The notes: generated by a model from the letters alone, not told the origin. 64,000 nt of DNA from Nesterenkonia salmonea (GCF_005771525.1 NZ_VAVZ01000001.1:95843-159842); one strand, 5' to 3'. Numbered from the stretch's first letter, positions 8,258 through 18,252 are shown. A program made the numbers and translations.

Positions 8258-9039
8258 CTTCACCAGCTGACACACACATTGAGCCACGAAGGCCTGGGGC
8301 GGTGGCTTGGCTCCGGCTAACCCAGGCTGAGGCGCGGATGACTGTCCGGGATACCGCTGGTCTGGTGGTTCCTTTGGGACTGCCACTGCTGATCTTGGTG
8401 ATGCAGGCTATCTCATTCGACGACGTGAACCAGCAGTTGCCTTCTGGCGTCACGGTCTTGTCATACTACTTGCTCCCCGTGGTGGTAACGCTGGTCATCG
8501 CCACGATTGCTGTGATCAATATGCCCAGCTTCCTTGCTATGTACCGCAAGACTAAGGTGCTGCGGCGCCTCGCGGTGACCCCGGCCTCCCCAGCGATGCT
8601 CCTGGTCGCGCAGATGGTCGTGAGCTTTATCCAGGTCCTGGTAGGAATCGGCGTCGCCTACGGGGTGGCTGTGCTGTTCTTCGGCGCAAGCCTTCCACAG
8701 TCGCCCCTCACCGCGGCTGCGGTGCTCCTTGCCGCCTGCGCGGCGATGTATGGCGTGGGCATGATTGTTGCTTCGGTCTCTCCTACACCGAACTCGGCTG
8801 TGGCCATTGGGCTGATCGCATTCTTTGGGCTGGCAGCTTTGGGCGGAATGTTCGGTCCGGTGGAGAACCTACCTGATTCGTTGCAGCAGGTCGCCGGTTG
8901 GCTGCCCTTCGCCTCGGCGGTGGAGGCGTTCCAGCACGCATGGGTCGCCGAGGCTGTGCCTGCGCAGAATTGGACAGTACTCGTTCTGAGCGCGGTGGTC
9001 GGCGCTGCGGTGGCTGCCGCGTTGTTCAGGTGGGAATGA
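8254..9039 (+). CDS. ABC-2 type exporter permease
   Basis: This 261-residue membrane protein has about six hydrophobic segments, starting near residues 30-50 ('LVVPLGLPLLILVMQAI') and ending in a C-terminal helix. The layout, with a cytoplasmic loop 'YRKTKVLRRLAVTPASP' after the second segment and 'FGPVENLPDSLQQVAGWLPFA' before the last, is typical of the ABC2_membrane family. It is translationally coupled to the ATPase gene by a 4-nt overlap. Together they form a simple two-gene exporter of unknown substrate. Confidence 0.85.
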   Translation: MTSPADTHIEPRRPGAVAWLRLTQAEARMTVRDTAGLVVPLGLPLLILVMQAISFDDVNQQLPSGVTVLSYYLLPVVVTLVIATIAVINMPSFLAMYRKTKVLRRLAVTPASPAMLLVAQMVVSFIQVLVGIGVAYGVAVLFFGASLPQSPLTAAAVLLAACAAMYGVGMIVASVSPTPNSAVAIGLIAFFGLAALGGMFGPVENLPDSLQQVAGWLPFASAVEAFQHAWVAEAVPAQNWTVLVLSAVVGAAVAAALFRWE

Positions 9040-9052
9040 GGCCCTTTCGTGG

Positions 9053-10318
9053 CTACTTCTGGGCCTTGGCCGCCGACATCTCCCGCTCTCGTTTGCGGTC
9101 TTCGGCTGCCAACCGAGTGAGTTCTGCGCCGGCCTCCGCGTCGCGTGTGAGGTTCTCCCCCGTGGCAGGATCGAAGAGGTGGATTCTTCGGGTATCCACC
9201 CACAGATCGGTGGAGTCTCCGCCGCGCACTCGCGACATAGCGTCCAGAGCGACGACCAGCTGGGTACGTAGGTCATCTGAGTCCATATCCTGAGCGAGGC
9301 TCTGGAGTGTGTCGACCACTCGAGGGTCGTTTTCGTAGCTGATGTAACCGTATTGCTCGTTGCCCAACCACTCGACGTGCGTCAGTTCGGCTGTCACCAC
9401 AGATCCACGGCCTCGTTTGTGCTCGTCCACTGTTGAGGCTTCTGCGAAGAACTCGGGACGTATACCTGCCAGCACAATGTCTTTGCCTTGTCCGGCCGCG
9501 GCAATATGCTCTGGAAGCTCAATCTCTCCTAGTGGGGTGTTCAGACACATCGACCCGGTCGAGCTGCGCTCCACTGTCCCGGGTAGGAAGTTCATGGACG
9601 GCGCACCGATGAAGCCGGCAACGAAGAGGTTGGCTGGCTGCTCGTAGAGCTCGCGGGGTGAAGCGATCTGCTGCAGTAGTCCTTTCTTCAACACCGCCAC
9701 TCGATCGCCGAGTGTCATCGCTTCGGTCTGATCGTGGGTGACGTACACACTGGTGGTGTTGAGGTTGCGCTGCAGCTGCGAAATTTCTGCCCGCATCTGG
9801 CCGCGCAGTTTGGCGTCGAGGTTGCTGAGCGGCTCGTCGAAGAGAAAAGCGTTGGCTTCCCGGACGATCGCCCGGCCCATGGCGACACGTTGGCGCTGAC
9901 CACCGGAGAGATTCGCTGGTTTCCGGTCTAGGTGTTCGGTCAGCTCCAGCATTCCTGCTGCTTTCTGGACCTTTTCCTCGACATCGGATTCACTGAATTT
10001 TCCTTTGGCCAGGCGCATGGGGAAGGCGATGTTTTCGTAGACCGTCAGATGCGGGTAGAGCGCATAGTTCTGGAACACCATTGCCAGATTGCGTTCACGA
10101 GGTGGCTTGTCGTTGACTCGCTGTCCGTCGATCAGCATGTCACCGGAGGTGATGTCTTCCAGCCCCACGATCATCCGCAGCAGGGTGGATTTGCCACATC
10201 CTGAGGGGCCCACGAGGATCACAAACTCCCCATCCTCGATATCTATTGAAATATCGTTGACAGCCGGGAAGCCGTCGTCGTACTCCTTGACGATATTCTT
10301 CATCGTGATCGATGCCAT
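9053..10318 (-). CDS. sugC: Sugar ABC importer ATP-binding protein (SugC/UgpC type)
   Basis: This 421-residue ATPase of the CUT1 sugar-importer family has Walker A GPSGCGKSTL (about residues 37-46), signature LSGGQRQRVA and Walker B 'AFLFDEPLSNLDAKLR'. The regulatory TOBE-like region occupies about 240-390. It is the last gene of a lpqY-sugA-sugB-sugC-ordered cluster, separated from sugB by about 30 bp. The assignment to trehalose import rests mainly on the binding protein. Single ATPases of this kind can serve several sugar importers, so MsiK-like sharing is possible. The C-terminal 30 residues are charged and probably disordered. Confidence 0.8.
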   Translation of the reverse strand: MASITMKNIVKEYDDGFPAVNDISIDIEDGEFVILVGPSGCGKSTLLRMIVGLEDITSGDMLIDGQRVNDKPPRERNLAMVFQNYALYPHLTVYENIAFPMRLAKGKFSESDVEEKVQKAAGMLELTEHLDRKPANLSGGQRQRVAMGRAIVREANAFLFDEPLSNLDAKLRGQMRAEISQLQRNLNTTSVYVTHDQTEAMTLGDRVAVLKKGLLQQIASPRELYEQPANLFVAGFIGAPSMNFLPGTVERSSTGSMCLNTPLGEIELPEHIAAAGQGKDIVLAGIRPEFFAEASTVDEHKRGRGSVVTAELTHVEWLGNEQYGYISYENDPRVVDTLQSLAQDMDSDDLRTQLVVALDAMSRVRGGDSTDLWVDTRRIHLFDPATGENLTRDAEAGAELTRLAAEDRKREREMSAAKAQK

Positions 10319-10350
10319 GAGTCGTTTCCTTTCCTTGGCCCTTGACAGCC

Positions 10351-11205
10351 CTAGCCCTTGACCGCGCCCTGGGTCAGGCCGGAGACGATACGCCGCTGGA
10401 ACAGCAGCACGAGTATGACGACGGGTATGGTGACCACAATCGCCGCCGCTGAGATTGCACCGGTGGGTTCTTCGAATTGGCTTGCACCTTGGAAGAACGC
10501 CAGGGCGGCCGGAACTGGCCGCGCAGACTCGGTCGAGGTCAGCGAAATTCCGTAGACGAAGTCATTCCATGCGATGAAGAACGCCAGGATAGCGGTGGTG
10601 AAAACTCCCGGCGCTGCGAGGGGAATGATGGCTTTGCGAAAGGCTTGCCACTGGGTGGCGCCGTCCACCTGCGCTGCTTGCTCCAAGTCCCAGGGAATCT
10701 GCCGGAAGAACGCGGAGAGGGTCCAGATGGAGATCGGCAGAGTCAGCGACAGGTAGGGAATGATGAGGCCCAGCCAGGTGTCGTAGAGCCCAATTGTCCG
10801 CCATAGGTTGAACAGTGGGGTCACCACGGAAATCACCGGGAAGATGGACACCGCCAGCGCTGCTCCGAGAATGATGCGCTTGCCTGGGAAGTTCAGCCGG
10901 GCAATGGCATAGGCACACAGTGTAGCCAGCACCACTGCTATGAAGGTAGCTATCAGCGTGATTCCGATGCTGTTGCGCAACGAGGTCAGGAACAGTTCCT
11001 GCGCACTGCCCACAAAGATCATCTCGTAGTGCGTCAAGGTCCAGTTGGCGGGCCAGAACGTGGGGTTCCCGAGATCCGCTTGAGTCTTGAAGCTGTTGGC
11101 GAAGATAGCTGCCACGGGGAAGAGCGCATAGAGTAGGACGAGGACGGTGGTCACTGCCCAGCCAATCTTCTGCCGGCCGGTGAGGCGCTTTGAGCTGGCC
11201 ATCAC
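10351..11205 (-). CDS. sugB: Sugar ABC importer permease (SugB/MalG type)
   Basis: This 284-residue inner-membrane permease has six predicted transmembrane helices. The EAA loop that docks on the ATPase is 'EQAAQVDGATQWQAFRKAI', in the second half as expected for MalG-type subunits. The start is GTG immediately followed by ATG (GTGATG), and the stop of sugA lies inside it, so translation is coupled. It partners with SugA to form the channel. Confidence 0.82.
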   Translation of the reverse strand: MMASSKRLTGRQKIGWAVTTVLVLLYALFPVAAIFANSFKTQADLGNPTFWPANWTLTHYEMIFVGSAQELFLTSLRNSIGITLIATFIAVVLATLCAYAIARLNFPGKRIILGAALAVSIFPVISVVTPLFNLWRTIGLYDTWLGLIIPYLSLTLPISIWTLSAFFRQIPWDLEQAAQVDGATQWQAFRKAIIPLAAPGVFTTAILAFFIAWNDFVYGISLTSTESARPVPAALAFFQGASQFEEPTGAISAAAIVVTIPVVILVLLFQRRIVSGLTQGAVKG

Positions 11206-12182
11206 TTCCCCCCATCTTTTTTGCCACTGGATGAGTCAGTCCCACTGGCGAGATCAACTTTGAAACCTTTCACAGCGATCACGCACATCAACAGCACGCA
11301 GATGAACAGGACGACTGACACGGCTGAGCCGAGGCCGATCTCGAGCCGTGAGATCGATTGGTTGTAGGCCAGCAGAGACAGGACCTCGGTATTGGCATCG
11401 CCGCCGGTCATAATGAAGACGTTGTCGAATATTCGGAAAGCGTCCAGGGCGCGGAACAGGACAGCCACCATGATGGCGGCCTTCATATTGGGGATGATGA
11501 CGCGAGTGAATTGCTGAACTTTCGTCGCTCCGTCGACCCGGGCTGCCTCGACCAATTCGTCCGGTACCTGGGCCAGGCCAGCCAGAAGGAGCAGTGCGAT
11601 GAAAGGAGTGGTCTTCCAGATCTCGGAGGCCATGATGACCGTGATGGCGGTCCCGAAGTTTGAGAACCAGTCGAGATCGCTGTCAATCCCGGGGACCCAA
11701 CTCAGCCATCTGTTGACGAAGCCCGAGTTGATGTCGAACATGTAGTACCAGGCGAAGGCTGAGACTACGGTAATGATTCCGTAGGGCACGAGGATCGCGG
11801 TTCTCAGCAGCCCACGCATGGATTTCAGAGCCCGGTGCATGACCAACGCAAGCGCGAAACCGAGGACGAGCTCCACTGCCACGGTCACTACTGTGATCAG
11901 CAGGGTGACGCCGAATATCCTCCAGAACATCCCGTCGGTGAAGAGCAGGAGATAGTTGTCAAGGAAGACGAACGAGCGCTCATCCGGTGCGGTGAGCCGG
12001 AAGGAGAAGAGGGAGTCGAAAGTCGCTTGCGCGATGGGATAGGCGGTGACCGCCATCATCACGAAGAATGCCGGCCCGGCTAGCATCCACCCCAGCCGTA
12101 TTTCGGCCTTAGTGCGGTCGGATTTTCGCGGGCGTTTGGTGGCCTGTCCGTTCTTGCGGGTGTTCTCGGCAGTGGCAGTCAC
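11202..12182 (-). CDS. sugA: Sugar ABC importer permease (SugA/MalF type)
   Basis: This 326-residue MalF-type permease has a positively charged N-terminal tail of about 28 residues and six to seven transmembrane segments. The EAA loop is 'VEAARVDGATKVQQFTRV'. The GTG start overlaps the stop codon of the binding-protein gene (GTGA). The order binding protein, MalF-type, MalG-type, ATPase is the same as mycobacterial lpqY-sugABC. The substrate is inferred from the binding protein. Confidence 0.82.
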   Translation of the reverse strand: MTATAENTRKNGQATKRPRKSDRTKAEIRLGWMLAGPAFFVMMAVTAYPIAQATFDSLFSFRLTAPDERSFVFLDNYLLLFTDGMFWRIFGVTLLITVVTVAVELVLGFALALVMHRALKSMRGLLRTAILVPYGIITVVSAFAWYYMFDINSGFVNRWLSWVPGIDSDLDWFSNFGTAITVIMASEIWKTTPFIALLLLAGLAQVPDELVEAARVDGATKVQQFTRVIIPNMKAAIMVAVLFRALDAFRIFDNVFIMTGGDANTEVLSLLAYNQSISRLEIGLGSAVSVVLFICVLLMCVIAVKGFKVDLASGTDSSSGKKDGGK

Positions 12183-13459
12183 AGCAGACGCTCCCCTCGC
12201 AGGACTTCCATGATGTATGAGTCAGTCTCTGCCGGTGTGGTGTCCGGGTCGACTCCGGAGAGCGGAGTGAACCGACCTTGGATGGATTCGGATATTTCGT
12301 TGTAGTAAGGGGTTTGCGGCCTCGGCGCTGCGCTGTCGAGTGCTTCCCTGATCACATCGGCCATGGGGAAGTCTTCTTCCACACGTGGATCGTCGAACGC
12401 TGATTCGGAGGAGGGTGGGTTGCCGTTGGTGACGAAGTACTCCGCTTGGTTCTCGGGGGTTACGATGCACTCGATTGCCTCGTAGGCCAGTTCTGGGTGT
12501 TCAGAGTCTGCGCCGACTCCGAGGTTGATTCCGCCCAGCGGGTGGGCCGCTGGAGTATCGGCGTCGACCCTGGGGTAGAGCGCCCATCCGATGTCATCGG
12601 GGACATCAGCGTCGATGCTGCCTTCTTCGGCAGCAGAGTTGGTCGCCGCCCAGACGAATGGCCAGTTGACCATGAAGGAGCCGTTGTCACGTTGGAACAG
12701 CAGCATGGACTGGTTCTCATCCATCGAAGCGATGCCGGGGCCTCCGAGGCCTTCCTGCCCGATTCGCGAGATGATACTTGCGGCGTTCGCTCCGGATTCA
12801 GAATCGAGATTGGTTTCAAGCTCCTCGGCGGATGCTGATGGGTCCACCAGAATGGACTCTTCCTGCGATTCCACCAGGGCGTTGACCCATACCGTCATGG
12901 ACTCAGCTCGGACCCCCTGGACCCCCAGGTACTTGTCCTGTTCTGCTGCGGCATCCATAATCTCGTCCCAGGTGACGGGTTCGCCCATGTCGAGCCCGGC
13001 GGCTTCCGCGACAGATTCGCGGTACCAGAGGATCTGTGTGTTGGCCCAGAAGGGGATAGTGACGAGCTCGTCGCCCCACATAGCTCCTGCCAGCGCGCCA
13101 TCCAACGTGTCTTCAGTGGTGCGTTCGGCCACGTCTTCAGGGACTGGTGCAAGGAAGCCTGGGGTCGCGAGTTCCGGGATGAAGGGTGGGTCGATGCTCA
13201 TAATATCCAGGGACGAGTCCCCGGCAGCGAGACGCCGCGCCAACTGCTCGCGTTGAGCCGGGGCGTCCATGGGAAGCAGGGATGTTTGGATGCGGTATGC
13301 GCCGTCGGCCTCTTCTGTGCATTTCTCTGCCAACGCCTGCTGGCCACCATCATCGGGATTGATATACCAGGTGAGAGTGGTGACTCCGTCATCGCCTCCG
13401 CACCCTGCCAAGAGCAGAACTGCTGCGGCGGCAGCCGCACCTGCTGATCGTGCTTTCAC
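12179..13459 (-). CDS. lpqY: LpqY-like sugar-binding lipoprotein
   Basis: This 426-residue extracellular binding protein is anchored as a lipoprotein: a short signal ends in LLAGC, with the lipidated Cys about 20 residues in. Segments such as 'REQLARRLAAGDSSLDIMS', 'NTQILWYRESV', 'NWPFVWAAT' and 'LGGINLGVG' closely parallel mycobacterial LpqY, which recognises trehalose. I therefore favour trehalose or a related disaccharide, from memory rather than a search. The GTG start at 13459 is chosen because GAGGAGG precedes it by about 10 nt and it gives a normal signal peptide; the longest frame adds 10 residues. It is the first gene of the importer operon. Confidence 0.8.
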   Translation of the reverse strand: MKARSAGAAAAAAVLLLAGCGGDDGVTTLTWYINPDDGGQQALAEKCTEEADGAYRIQTSLLPMDAPAQREQLARRLAAGDSSLDIMSIDPPFIPELATPGFLAPVPEDVAERTTEDTLDGALAGAMWGDELVTIPFWANTQILWYRESVAEAAGLDMGEPVTWDEIMDAAAEQDKYLGVQGVRAESMTVWVNALVESQEESILVDPSASAEELETNLDSESGANAASIISRIGQEGLGGPGIASMDENQSMLLFQRDNGSFMVNWPFVWAATNSAAEEGSIDADVPDDIGWALYPRVDADTPAAHPLGGINLGVGADSEHPELAYEAIECIVTPENQAEYFVTNGNPPSSESAFDDPRVEEDFPMADVIREALDSAAPRPQTPYYNEISESIQGRFTPLSGVDPDTTPAETDSYIMEVLRGERLL

Positions 13460-13482
13460 CAGTACTACACCTCCTCGTTGAG

Positions 13483-13530
13483 GTGACACGCGTCACGTTC
13501 TATAAAGTGAACATTAGTACCAGTTGCCAA
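13483..13530 (-). promoter_or_regulatory. Promoter and palindromic operator of the sugar importer operon
   Basis: On the minus strand TTGGCA (13525-13530) and TTTATA (13501-13506) are separated by 18 bp and suit a sigma-A promoter. Just downstream, at 13483-13496, GTGAC and GTCAC arms flank ACGC or GCGT and form a near-perfect palindrome in the 5' leader. That is a typical position for a repressor such as a LacI-family protein, although no regulator gene is adjacent. Confidence 0.5.
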
Positions 13531-13604
13531 TAAACGGAAGTCATAGCGGATAACAGTTACTGACTCGTCAATTAAGCGGCCTTTTTCTGGCCCTCCGAGT
13601 GAGG

Positions 13605-14897
13605 TTAGGCGGACTTCTTGCGGAGCTTTTTGGCCTCATCCCGCGTGGTCAGCAGCGGCTCTGCACCCTCACGAACAACCTCACCAGTGATCGTCACGAC
13701 CGCAATATCATCGCGGCTGGGCAGATCGAACATCATGGGGTTGAGCACATTCTCCAGAATGGAGCGAAGCCCGCGTGCGCCAGTGCCTCGAAGCTGGGCC
13801 AGTTCCACCACTGCTTTGATGGCGTCATCGTCGAACTCAAGCTCCACGTCATCGATGGCGAACATTTTCTGGTACTGCTTCAGCAGCGCGTTTCTGGGCT
13901 TGCTCAGAATGTCTGTTAGAGCCGCCTCATCCAGTTCCTCAACCGTGGCGACCACGGGAAGGCGCCCAATGAACTCAGGGATAAGCCCAAACTTATGAAG
14001 ATCCTCAGGCTCGACGTCAGCGTAGCTGGCATCGCCAGGGACAATGGTCGACAAGGGCGCACCGAAGCCAATACCTTTCCGCCCGGCGCGCGACTCGATG
14101 ATGTCCTCTAAGCCAGCGAACGCCCCTGCGACGATGAACAGCACATTCGAGGTATCAATCTGGATGAACTCCTGCTGGGGGTGTTTGCGTCCACCCTGCG
14201 GCGCCACGGAGGCCGTGGTGCCCTCCAAAATTTTGAGCAGAGCCTGCTGCACGCCCTCACCCGAGACGTCACGGGTAATCGATGGATTCTCTGACTTGCG
14301 GGAGATCTTGTCGATCTCATCAATGTAGACGATGCCGTGTTGGGCCTTCTTCACGTCACCATCGGCGGCCTGGATGAGTTTGAGAAGAATATTCTCCACA
14401 TCCTCCCCCACGTAGCCGGCTTCAGTGAGACTCGTCGCGTCAGCGACGATGAACGGCACTTGGAGCTTCCTTGCAAGGGACTGCGCGAGGTAAGTTTTAC
14501 CTGAACCGGTGGGCCCGACCATGAGGATATTGGACTTACCGATCTCCACCTCATCGAACGGCCCCTTTTCCAAGGAAGTTGTTTTTGAGGCTGAGCCGGT
14601 AGCTTGAATCCGTTTGTAGTGATTGTGGACGGCTACCGCGAGCGACCGTTTCGCCTTGTCCTGCCCCACGACGTACTCGTCAAGGAAGTCCTTGATCTCC
14701 TTGGGAGTCGGCAACTCAACCTCGGAGGTCTCTTGGACCTCGTTGAGGTACTCATCAATGATCTCGTTGCACAGCTCAATGCACTCATCACAGATGTAAA
14801 CGCCGGGGCCCGCGATCAGCTTGTACCGCACCTGCTTCTGCGACTTGCCGCAGAAAGAGCACTTTAACAAGTCCGAGCTTTCACCTATTCGGGCCAT
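13605..14897 (-). CDS. clpX: ATP-dependent Clp protease ATPase subunit ClpX
   Basis: ClpX unfolds substrates and feeds them to ClpP. The 430-residue protein has the N-terminal zinc-binding domain with Cys13, Cys16, Cys36 and Cys39. Walker A is GPTGSGKT (128-135), Walker B is 'VYIDEIDKI', and the RKH pore loop appears as '[10 protein letters not shown]'. The C-terminal small domain contains '[13 protein letters not shown]'. It follows clpP2 on the same strand after 114 bp, in the common clpP1-clpP2-clpX order. The length is normal. Confidence 0.96.
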   Translation of the reverse strand: MARIGESSDLLKCSFCGKSQKQVRYKLIAGPGVYICDECIELCNEIIDEYLNEVQETSEVELPTPKEIKDFLDEYVVGQDKAKRSLAVAVHNHYKRIQATGSASKTTSLEKGPFDEVEIGKSNILMVGPTGSGKTYLAQSLARKLQVPFIVADATSLTEAGYVGEDVENILLKLIQAADGDVKKAQHGIVYIDEIDKISRKSENPSITRDVSGEGVQQALLKILEGTTASVAPQGGRKHPQQEFIQIDTSNVLFIVAGAFAGLEDIIESRAGRKGIGFGAPLSTIVPGDASYADVEPEDLHKFGLIPEFIGRLPVVATVEELDEAALTDILSKPRNALLKQYQKMFAIDDVELEFDDDAIKAVVELAQLRGTGARGLRSILENVLNPMMFDLPSRDDIAVVTITGEVVREGAEPLLTTRDEAKKLRKKSA

Positions 14898-15011
14898 GTG
14901 TGGGCAACCCTCTCACCGTGCAGATCGTTATGGGACTCTCTCAAGCCTACTTCAGACCCCGGACCTCCCCGGCAACCGCCACGGGCAGGTGACCCCGTCG
15001 GTGCAGCGACT

Positions 15012-15623
15012 TTAGGCGGGGAGCTTGCGCGAGCTCAGCACTTCGTCGACAAGTCCATAATCCTTGGCTCCAGCAGCCGAGAGGAACTTGTCACGATCGA
15101 TGTCTTCCTTGATCTGCTCTGAAGACTTATTGGTGTGCTGGGCCAGAACGTCTTCCATCCACGTTCTGATGCGTCGGATCTCATCTGCCTGAATGGCAAG
15201 GTCGGTGGCTGTGCCTCTGGCTCCGCCCATAGCGGGCTGGTGGATCAGCACCCGGGCGTTGGGCAGCGCCAGACGCTTACCGGGAGTCCCAGCTGCGAGC
15301 AGCACCGCGGCAGCGGAGGCCGCCTGCCCCAGGCACACGGTCTGCACATGAGGGCGAATGAACTGCATCGTGTCGTAGATGGCTGTCATCGCGGTGAACG
15401 ATCCACCAGGAGAGTTGATGTACAGCGTGATGTCACGCTCGGAGTCCATGGACTCGAGCACAAGGAGCTGGGCCATGATGTCATCGGCACTGGCGTCGTC
15501 CACCTGGGCGCCGAGGAACACAATGCGATCCTCAAAGAGCTTGGCGTAAGGGTCCTGGCGCTTAAAACCGTAAGGGGTCCGCTCCTCGAAGGAAGGAAGG
15601 ATGTAGCGTGCTTCAAAATTCAT
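15012..15623 (-). CDS. clpP2: ATP-dependent Clp protease proteolytic subunit ClpP2
   Basis: This is one of the two ClpP paralogues that in actinobacteria form a mixed ClpP1P2 tetradecamer. The 203-residue protein carries catalytic Ser103 ('GQAASAAAV') and His128 ('VLIHQP'). The N-terminus '[20 protein letters not shown]' is typical of ClpP2. GGAG precedes this ATG; the longer frame would add 47 unrelated residues running into clpP1. The gene begins 50 bp after clpP1. Confidence 0.95.
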   Translation of the reverse strand: MNFEARYILPSFEERTPYGFKRQDPYAKLFEDRIVFLGAQVDDASADDIMAQLLVLESMDSERDITLYINSPGGSFTAMTAIYDTMQFIRPHVQTVCLGQAASAAAVLLAAGTPGKRLALPNARVLIHQPAMGGARGTATDLAIQADEIRRIRTWMEDVLAQHTNKSSEQIKEDIDRDKFLSAAGAKDYGLVDEVLSSRKLPA

Positions 15624-15673
15624 CTCAAAGTCTCCTGTGAAGTCCTGGGGTTCCGCGGCGTCGTCGATTGTCC

Positions 15674-16282
15674 TCAGACTCCCCCGCCGCCGGAGACGGT
15701 CGAGGAGCGCTGAGCGATTTTGTCGAAGAACCCGTATTCCAGGCCTTCCTCTGCGGTGAACCACTTGTCACGCGCGTTGTCGTTGAGGATCGTCTCAACG
15801 GACTGCCCCGTCTGCTCAGCGGTGAGTTCAGCCATGACCTGTTTCATGTGTTTGATCAGCTCAGCCTGAATGCGAACATCGGATTCCGTGCCGCCGATGC
15901 CGCCGGAGGGCTGGTGCATCAGAATACGAGCGTTCGGTGTGGCGAAGCGCTTACCTGGGGTCCCGGATGACAGCAGGAACTGCCCCATGGAAGCGGCAAG
16001 GCCTGTCGCCACTGTCACAACATCATTAGGAATGAACTGCATAGTGTCGTAGATGGCCATGCCTGCAGTGACGGATCCGCCCGGAGAGTTGATGTACAGG
16101 TAAATGTCTCGCTCAGGATCCTCTGCGGACAACAGCAGCATCTGGGAGCAGAGGGTATTGGCGTTGTCATCGCGCACCTCTGACCCCAGCCAGATAATCC
16201 GCTCCTTCAGGAGCCGGTTGTAGATGTAGTTCTCTTGCGATGCCGGGTCCACGTTCGAGGCCGTGGGCAGCTGCTCTGACAT
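15674..16282 (-). CDS. clpP1: ATP-dependent Clp protease proteolytic subunit ClpP1
   Basis: This 202-residue ClpP paralogue carries catalytic Ser98 ('GLAASMGQF'), His123 ('ILMHQP') and a downstream Asp172 ('[11 protein letters not shown]'). The short glycine-rich tail 'TVSGGGGV' may dock in the chamber. The ATG at 16282 has GGAGGA 5 nt upstream and gives the usual N-terminus; 37 extra codons in the open frame are ignored. It is the first gene of the clpP1-clpP2-clpX cluster, set off from tig by a strong hairpin. Confidence 0.95.
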   Translation of the reverse strand: MSEQLPTASNVDPASQENYIYNRLLKERIIWLGSEVRDDNANTLCSQMLLLSAEDPERDIYLYINSPGGSVTAGMAIYDTMQFIPNDVVTVATGLAASMGQFLLSSGTPGKRFATPNARILMHQPSGGIGGTESDVRIQAELIKHMKQVMAELTAEQTGQSVETILNDNARDKWFTAEEGLEYGFFDKIAQRSSTVSGGGGV

Positions 16283-16402
16283 CAAGTTCCTCCATACGTC
16301 TCTGACTGGTTCTGCTATGACATTACTGGAGACCGACGACGACGACACCGCTTGCGTTGGACTGTTCGCCCATGGCACACGGCAGATCAGCACTCCAGAG
16401 AT

Positions 16403-16443
16403 GTGAAAGCGCCCCAGTCCGCTAGTGGACGGGGCGCTTTCAC
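16403..16443 (-). terminator. Hairpin terminator downstream of tig
   Basis: A 13-bp GC-rich stem (GTGAAAGCGCCCC pairing with GGGGCGCTTTCAC) lies 13 nt past the tig stop. No U-tract follows on the minus strand, but the stability suggests it separates tig from clpP1 transcription. Confidence 0.7.
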
Positions 16444-16456
16444 AGTTCCAGAAGTT

Positions 16457-17869
16457 CTACTTAGCCTCAGTCTGGTCCTCAGCAGAGTCGGTGTCAGCCT
16501 CAGTGGCCTCTTCTGACTCGCTCTCTGGGGCGTCAGCCTCGACAGCCTCAGCGGCATCCTGGTCTTCCTGCTCTTCGGCGGGGGTGACGAACTCAGTGAG
16601 GTCGACGGTCTTGCCTTCGGAGTCGGTGACTGTGGCCAGCTCCAGGACCTTTGCCAGAGCTTTGCGCCGGCGTACCTCGCCCATGATCATCGGGACTTGG
16701 CCTGCCTGGTCGAGCATCTGGGCGAACTGGTTCGGCTCCATGCCGTACTGCTGGGCGGTGGCGACGATGTATTCGATGATCTCGCCCTGCTCAACGCCGA
16801 TCTCTTCCTTCTCAGCGATGAGATCCAGGACGATCTCGTTGCGGAAGGCTTCTGAAGTCTGTTCGCGAATCTCGGCCCGGTGGTCATCGGTGTCGTGGGA
16901 GTCACCTTCAGAGTGGCCCTGCGAGCTGAAGTGCTGACTGATCTGCTCTTCCACCACAGACTCTGGCACGGGCACCTCGACCAGGCTCATCAGTTTCTCG
17001 AGAACCTTGTCGCGTGCTTCCACACCTTGCTTCTCCAGCACTGTGGAGGCTGCTTTGCTCTTCAGGTCCTCTTTGAGCTCATCGATAGTGTCGAACTCGG
17101 AGGCCATCTGGGCGAAGTCATCGTCAGCTTCAGGAAGCTCACGCTCCTTCACCGCTGTGAGCGTGACCTTGGCGGTTGCCTCTTCACCAGAGTGCTCGCC
17201 GCCGGCCAGCGTGGAGTTGAAGGTGGCGTCCTCACCAGCGGAGAGCCCCTCGAGGGCTTCATCGAGACCATCGAGCATGGTTCCGGCGCCAACCTGGTAG
17301 CTGAGGCCGGTAGCGTTGTCGACTTCTTCCTCACCGATGGTCGCGGTCAAGTCGATTGTGACAAAATCGTCGGTCGTCGCTGGACGCTCGACGTCCTTAA
17401 GAGTTCCGAACCGCGAACGCAGCGCATCGAGCTCTTCCTGGACAGCTTCATCGTCTGCTTCGACGGCTTCGACCTCTACCTCGAGGCCGGAGTAGTCCGG
17501 CAACTCAACAGTGGGCTTGACGTCGAGCTCACCGGAGAACTTCAGCGTTCCCTCGTTGGTCTCGACGTCTGGGATTTCTTCGACCTCTACCTCAGGGCGG
17601 GACAGCGGAGTAATCTCCGCCTCGACCAGTCCTGCCTGGTAGAACTCCTGGAGTCCGTCGTTGATCGCCTGCTGAATCACGGCCTCGCGGCCGAACCGCT
17701 GGTCAATGATGGGCGCAGGAACTTTGCCCTTGCGGAAGCCTGGAATCTGAACCTGATTGGCGATGCTCTTATAAGCAGCCCTAATCTTGGGCTCGAGCTC
17801 CTCGCCGGACACCTCTACGGTGAGCTTGATTCGAGTCGGATTCAGTTCTTCGACGGTGCTCTTGACCAC
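16457..17869 (-). CDS. tig: Trigger factor (ribosome-associated chaperone and prolyl isomerase)
   Basis: Trigger factor binds ribosomal protein L23 and shields nascent chains. The 470-residue protein has the N-terminal ribosome-binding domain with '[17 protein letters not shown]', a central FKBP-like domain ('[19 protein letters not shown]' region) and a C-terminal helical domain. The final 45 residues are very acidic (Glu, Asp, Ala), a common actinobacterial extension. The GTG at 17869 has AGGAG 7 nt upstream; the longer frame would run through the tRNA-Pro gene and is not credible. The neighbours are clpP1P2X, a common folding-degradation grouping. Confidence 0.95.
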   Translation of the reverse strand: MVKSTVEELNPTRIKLTVEVSGEELEPKIRAAYKSIANQVQIPGFRKGKVPAPIIDQRFGREAVIQQAINDGLQEFYQAGLVEAEITPLSRPEVEVEEIPDVETNEGTLKFSGELDVKPTVELPDYSGLEVEVEAVEADDEAVQEELDALRSRFGTLKDVERPATTDDFVTIDLTATIGEEEVDNATGLSYQVGAGTMLDGLDEALEGLSAGEDATFNSTLAGGEHSGEEATAKVTLTAVKERELPEADDDFAQMASEFDTIDELKEDLKSKAASTVLEKQGVEARDKVLEKLMSLVEVPVPESVVEEQISQHFSSQGHSEGDSHDTDDHRAEIREQTSEAFRNEIVLDLIAEKEEIGVEQGEIIEYIVATAQQYGMEPNQFAQMLDQAGQVPMIMGEVRRRKALAKVLELATVTDSEGKTVDLTEFVTPAEEQEDQDAAEAVEADAPESESEEATEADTDSAEDQTEAK

Positions 17870-18002
17870 GTATGGGCTCCTGTTGCTGCGATTGCAAAAC
17901 TTGACGTTGTACTGGGGCCAGATCCACCTGCGGTGAACAACAGGCCTCTGACGTTCTAGGCCGAAGATCACTGCCGCTGCACGCGGCCAACTTCGGACAC
18001 TG

Positions 18003-18076
18003 TCGGGATGACAGGATTTGAACCTGCGACCTCTCGCTCCCAAAGCGAGCGCTCTACCAAACTGAACTACATCCCG
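18003..18076 (-). tRNA. tRNA-Pro (TGG)
   Basis: This 74-nt cloverleaf on the minus strand has a perfect 7-bp acceptor stem CGGGATG/CATCCCG and discriminator A. The anticodon stem is CTCGC/GCGAG around the loop TTTGGGA, giving anticodon TGG. The T-arm is GCAGGTTCAAATCCTGT. CCA is not encoded. It lies about 130 bp upstream of tig. Confidence 0.93.
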
Positions 18077-18198
18077 TGGAGACCATGCTGCTCCGAAGAA
18101 ATCCTGCACTCCGGGACACGGACCGGTCAACAGTACCGTGTCTTGACCCTTGGCCGCGAATCCTCACCCAAATCGGCAAAATTTCGCGTATGAACCAA

Positions 18199-18231
18199 GA
18201 AAGCCGCCGATCGTCATGACCAGCGGCTTTC
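18199..18231 (-). terminator. Hairpin after tRNA-Lys
   Basis: GAAAGCCGC and GCGGCTTTC form a 9-bp stem between the two minus-strand tRNA genes. It is followed by TTGGTTC on the minus strand and by CTCTTTG on the plus strand, so it could terminate in either direction. Confidence 0.6.
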
Positions 18232-18252
18232 CTCTTTGTGTTCCTTATTCCG

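Noticed and set aside
13565..13604. GGCC...GGCC stem after clpX as a terminator
   Set aside because: The stem is only 4 bp and lies in the lpqY upstream region, which is too weak to call.
15624..15764. N-terminal extension of ClpP2
   Set aside because: It would run into the clpP1 coding end and adds no ClpP-like sequence. The internal ATG has a GGAG and the typical N-terminus.
16283..16402. ClgR-type operator upstream of clpP1
   Set aside because: CGC and GCG half-sites occur but with the wrong spacing. There is not enough match to claim a site.
16880..17959. 359-codon open frame on the plus strand
   Set aside because: It is antisense to trigger factor, has no ribosome binding site or recognisable domain, and its sequence follows from the codon bias of tig.
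17870..18130. N-terminal extension of trigger factor through tRNA-Pro
   Set aside because: An open frame through a tRNA gene is chance. The GTG with AGGAG upstream is the natural start.
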